6,515 nucleotides of DNA, taken from NCBI GenBank assembly GCA_014801655.1, contig JAAVDT010000011.1:1-6515 (forward strand), given 5' to 3'. The notes beneath the pieces are model-generated. The model saw only the letters and a list, made by a program, of their open reading frames with translations. It did no database searches and had not been told where the DNA came from. The DNA comes from Bacteroides sp. (lineage in GTDB: Bacteria > Bacteroidota > Bacteroidia > Bacteroidales > Muribaculaceae). The position numbers were made by a program, and so were the translations under genes. This document shows positions 5,043-6,515 of this stretch, piece after piece; position 1 is the first letter of the stretch; each line of letters opens with the position of its first letter.

Positions 5043-5134
5043 GCCATGGCCAAAAACGGCAATGCACAAGCGTGAGAATGAAAAAAAATAATCCATTCAA
5101 TTCGCATCTAAACGCTTGCAGCCTTTCAAATTAC

Positions 5135-5172
5135 GTTATTTCAAATGTTTATTTTGTTGTGGTTGAAATAAC
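5135..5172 (-). terminator. Inverted repeat just 3' of tmRNA (terminator or processing signal)
   Basis: GTTATTTCAA (5135-5144) and TTGAAATAAC (5163-5172) form a perfect 10-bp stem with an 18-nt loop, beginning 7 nt after the mature tmRNA end. No U tract follows on the minus strand, so it is not a textbook intrinsic terminator. It could stall polymerase or mark the 3' trailer for processing. Confidence 0.45.
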
Positions 5173-5178
5173 TATGGG

Positions 5179-5578
5179 TGGAGTTGGAGGGATTCGAACC
5201 CTCGTCCAAACGTGGAACTAATGTGCTTTCTACATGCTTAGCTTTTACTTGGTTTTCGTGCTGCGGCAGGCAAAAAGCGACCAACCGCAGCCTTATTCTC
5301 TAAAATTTCGGACTCTTCGCGAGACGGCCGGAGTCCTATTTCCGATTTACCTGCACCGCCTGATCGATTAGCCTCGGAAAAATTGGCAATCGGGCGATGT
5401 CTTGTCGCCGCAACTGTTGCGGCGATTAAGCGTAATCTACTGTGCTTCGATTAGGCAGCAAGAGCGTAGTTATTTTCGCCATTTAAAAAAGTTGATGTCG
5501 GAGTTTTAAGAGCGCCTTCCATCATGGCTCTGCATGCTTACACACCACCTCTACACGCTGTCAAAACCGGTCAACCCC
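5179..5578 (-). ncRNA. ssrA: Transfer-messenger RNA (tmRNA), tag GENNYALAA
   Basis: This tmRNA of about 400 nt rescues stalled ribosomes by adding a degradation tag. The 5' end GGGGUUG pairs with CAACUCC near the 3' end over 7 bp, with one G-U, forming the acceptor stem. The T arm is visible as GGGTTCGAATCCC. The tag frame at 5451-5480 reads GGC GAA AAT AAC TAC GCT CTT GCT GCC TAA, giving GENNYALAA, which is the tag I recall for Porphyromonas gingivalis. The resume codon GGC lies shortly after a run of six T residues. Internal stems include a 9-bp inverted repeat at 5406-5424 and GGACTC/GAGTCC pairing around 5310-5335, as expected for pseudoknots. The discriminator A (5179) is followed by CCC, so the CCA end is not encoded and must be added. 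Ends are judged from acceptor pairing. Confidence 0.95.
5451..5480 (-). CDS. tmRNA proteolysis-tag reading frame
   Basis: Nine codons plus TAA within the tmRNA encode GENNYALAA, the tag appended to stalled nascent proteins. The C-terminal ALAA is the degron read by ClpXP-type proteases. Translation resumes at the GGC codon after alanine from the tRNA-like domain, so there is no start codon. Confidence 0.9.
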   Translation of the reverse strand, partial: GENNYALAA

Positions 5579-5635
5579 ATGTTTGAGTGTGAATGTGTAT
5601 TCACTGCATCGGCTGCTCTCAGCCTTTGCAACATA

Positions 5636-5667
5636 CAAAATTAATCTATTTTTTTCTAACTTCCAAA
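5636..5667 (-). promoter_or_regulatory. tmRNA promoter
   Basis: The minus strand has TTTG (5664-5667), 20 nt, then TAATTTTG (5636-5643), a full match to the Bacteroidetes consensus. Transcription should start near 5629, giving a 5' leader of about 50 nt to be removed by RNase P. The leader holds two short hairpins, GGCTG-AGAG-CAGCC (5611-5624) and GTGAAT-ACAC-ATTCAC (5589-5604). Confidence 0.75.
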
Positions 5668-5738
5668 TTTCAGCCCGGCTTTCTTGAAAATTTCGTTACA
5701 ATTCCGTGAATTTCACTCTCCCTCGCCAAGTTTTTGGT

Positions 5739-5746
5739 TAATTTTG
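5739..5746 (+). promoter_or_regulatory. Candidate -7 element of the PP2C gene
   Basis: TAATTTTG matches TAnnTTTG and would start transcription near 5753, giving a leader of about 58 nt before the ATG at 5811. No TTTG is present at the expected -33 distance. It is divergent from the tmRNA promoter. Confidence 0.45.
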
Positions 5747-5760
5747 CATTCGCTATGTTT

Positions 5761-5783
5761 CGCGCTGCGATTTGCGCGGTTTT
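5761..5783 (+). promoter_or_regulatory. Hairpin plus T run in the PP2C leader
   Basis: CGCGC (5761-5765) and GCGCG (5774-5778) can pair across 8 nt, and GTTTTT follows. It resembles a short terminator placed inside the presumed 5' leader of the phosphatase gene. No gene ends before it on this strand, so if functional it would be an attenuator or an insulator. Confidence 0.3.
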
Positions 5784-5810
5784 TCACATTTCTTCTAATT
5801 TAAGGTCTGT

Positions 5811-6515
5811 ATGACGGAATCTTTTGACGGCGGCATTGACGCCGATTTTTTTGGACTGACAGATGTGGGCTGCACGCGACGCACTAATGAAGACCGATTT
5901 ATCGCCGACCGCATCGGCAACACCAACTTCATTCTCGCTGCAGCCATCGACGGCCTCGGGGGCTACTCCGGGGGCGAGTTTGCCGCTGAGCTTACGGCCC
6001 GTAAGCTTGGCGAGTTTCTCGGAATGACGGTGACCAATGGTGCCGACCCGGCGATGGCTCTTCATCAGGCGTTTATCAATGCCAACAACACTGTCGTGGA
6101 GCATCGCGAGGCCGACGTCAGAGTGTCGCAGATGGGATGTGTGGCCGTGGCTGCACTCTTTTCCATGGCCGACCGCAAAGTCTACATGGCCAACTGCGGC
6201 GATGCGCGCATCTATCGCTATGCCGACGGCCGGCTGACCAAGCTGAGCCATGACCAATCGCCCGTGGGGCGCCTTGAAGATTCCGGCGAACTTTCCGAAG
6301 CCGAAGCGATGGCCCACCCCCGGCGCAACATCGTTGACCACTGCATGGGGCTTCAGACAGTGACCACCGACTCCCATGATTTCATCGAAACCGCCACCTT
6401 CCCGCTCGTCGCCGGCTCGGAAAAATATCTGCTTTGCAGCGACGGCCTGAGCGACATGCTGACCTCGGCCGAAATAGCCGAAACTCTTGCCTCCGATTCC
6501 ACGGCCGAAGAAATA
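5811..6515 (+). CDS. PP2C-family (PPM) serine/threonine protein phosphatase, C-terminus beyond window
   Basis: The frame is open from ATG 5811 to the right edge (235 codons). It encodes a soluble metal-dependent protein phosphatase of the PP2C/PPM type, which removes phosphate from Ser or Thr. Motifs appear in family order: TDVGCTRRTNEDRF (17-30, phosphate-contacting Arg and the NED acid), AAIDGLGGYSGGEFAAE (44-60, metal-binding Asp47 and Gly48), QMGCVAVAALF (107-117), MANCGDARIYRYADGRLTKL (126-145) and LLCSDGLSDML (207-217, metal-binding Asp211). The final DN motif would lie past the edge. There is no signal peptide or membrane segment in the visible part, so a cytosolic protein of stress or signalling type is likely, though C-terminal extensions cannot be excluded. 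Codons favour G or C in third position much more than the genes left of the tmRNA, consistent with native backbone. Confidence 0.92.
   Translation, partial: MTESFDGGIDADFFGLTDVGCTRRTNEDRFIADRIGNTNFILAAAIDGLGGYSGGEFAAELTARKLGEFLGMTVTNGADPAMALHQAFINANNTVVEHREADVRVSQMGCVAVAALFSMADRKVYMANCGDARIYRYADGRLTKLSHDQSPVGRLEDSGELSEAEAMAHPRRNIVDHCMGLQTVTTDSHDFIETATFPLVAGSEKYLLCSDGLSDMLTSAEIAETLASDSTAEEI

Larger units (their letters stand above)
4800..5178. other. Non-coding interval between nucleotidyltransferase gene and tmRNA
   Basis: No convincing gene is present on either strand. The interval holds the second hipB remnant (4890-4964), a CGAACAA repeat cluster (5013-5042), an A-rich stretch at 5081-5089 and an inverted repeat next to the tmRNA 3' end (5135-5172). 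The remaining sequence is AT-rich and unremarkable. Confidence 0.7.

Noticed and set aside
5179..5215. Attachment-site repeat of the tmRNA 3' end
   Set aside because: No second copy of the T-arm segment (ggattcgaaccctc) was seen elsewhere in the window, so integration at ssrA cannot be demonstrated here.
5784..6377. Minus-strand open frame opposite the phosphatase
   Set aside because: It arises from GC-rich codons of the PP2C gene; His- and Gly-rich product without domains.

Overview
The window looks like Bacteroidales DNA. The tmRNA encodes the tag GENNYALAA, a Bacteroidales-type tag, and several upstream regions carry the Bacteroidetes promoter pattern (TTTG, about 19-20 nt, TAnnTTTG). Shine-Dalgarno sequences are essentially absent. 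The family is uncertain; Muribaculaceae or Porphyromonas-like is only a guess.

Almost everything left of about 5580 is on the minus strand. Reading in the direction of transcription from the right, there is first a tmRNA gene (ssrA, 5179-5578). It is followed by about 400 bp of non-coding DNA that holds a short hipB-tail fragment and a cluster of CGAACAA repeats. Next come a nucleotidyltransferase-fold gene (4170-4763), a decayed hipB/hipA(hipS) pair (3795-4141), an intact RHH/YafQ-type toxin-antitoxin pair (3199-3713) with a good promoter and terminator, and two tandem Crp/Fnr-like regulators (2449-3012 and 1754-2323). The minus-strand series ends with a short exported or lipoprotein gene (1468-1671), an exported S41 peptidase (133-1443) and the start of a small membrane protein cut by the left edge. 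The last three lie 7-24 nt apart and probably form one operon, with a palindrome over its presumed -7 element and a Crp-like regulator gene immediately upstream.

Right of the tmRNA, on the plus strand, a PP2C-type phosphatase begins at 5811 and runs off the right edge. Its codons are clearly more GC-rich than those of the genes to the left. This suggests that the phosphatase is chromosomal backbone, and that the region abutting the tmRNA 3' end is accessory DNA used repeatedly by toxin-antitoxin and other cargo genes.

The least expected feature is the pair of hipB-tail fragments, matching at 47 of 50 nt, in the same orientation about 865 bp apart on either side of the nucleotidyltransferase gene. 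With the adjacent nonsense-riddled hipA/hipS remnant, this points to turnover of toxin-antitoxin modules here. No clearly new system is proven; the most open functional question is the role of the nucleotidyltransferase cassette.
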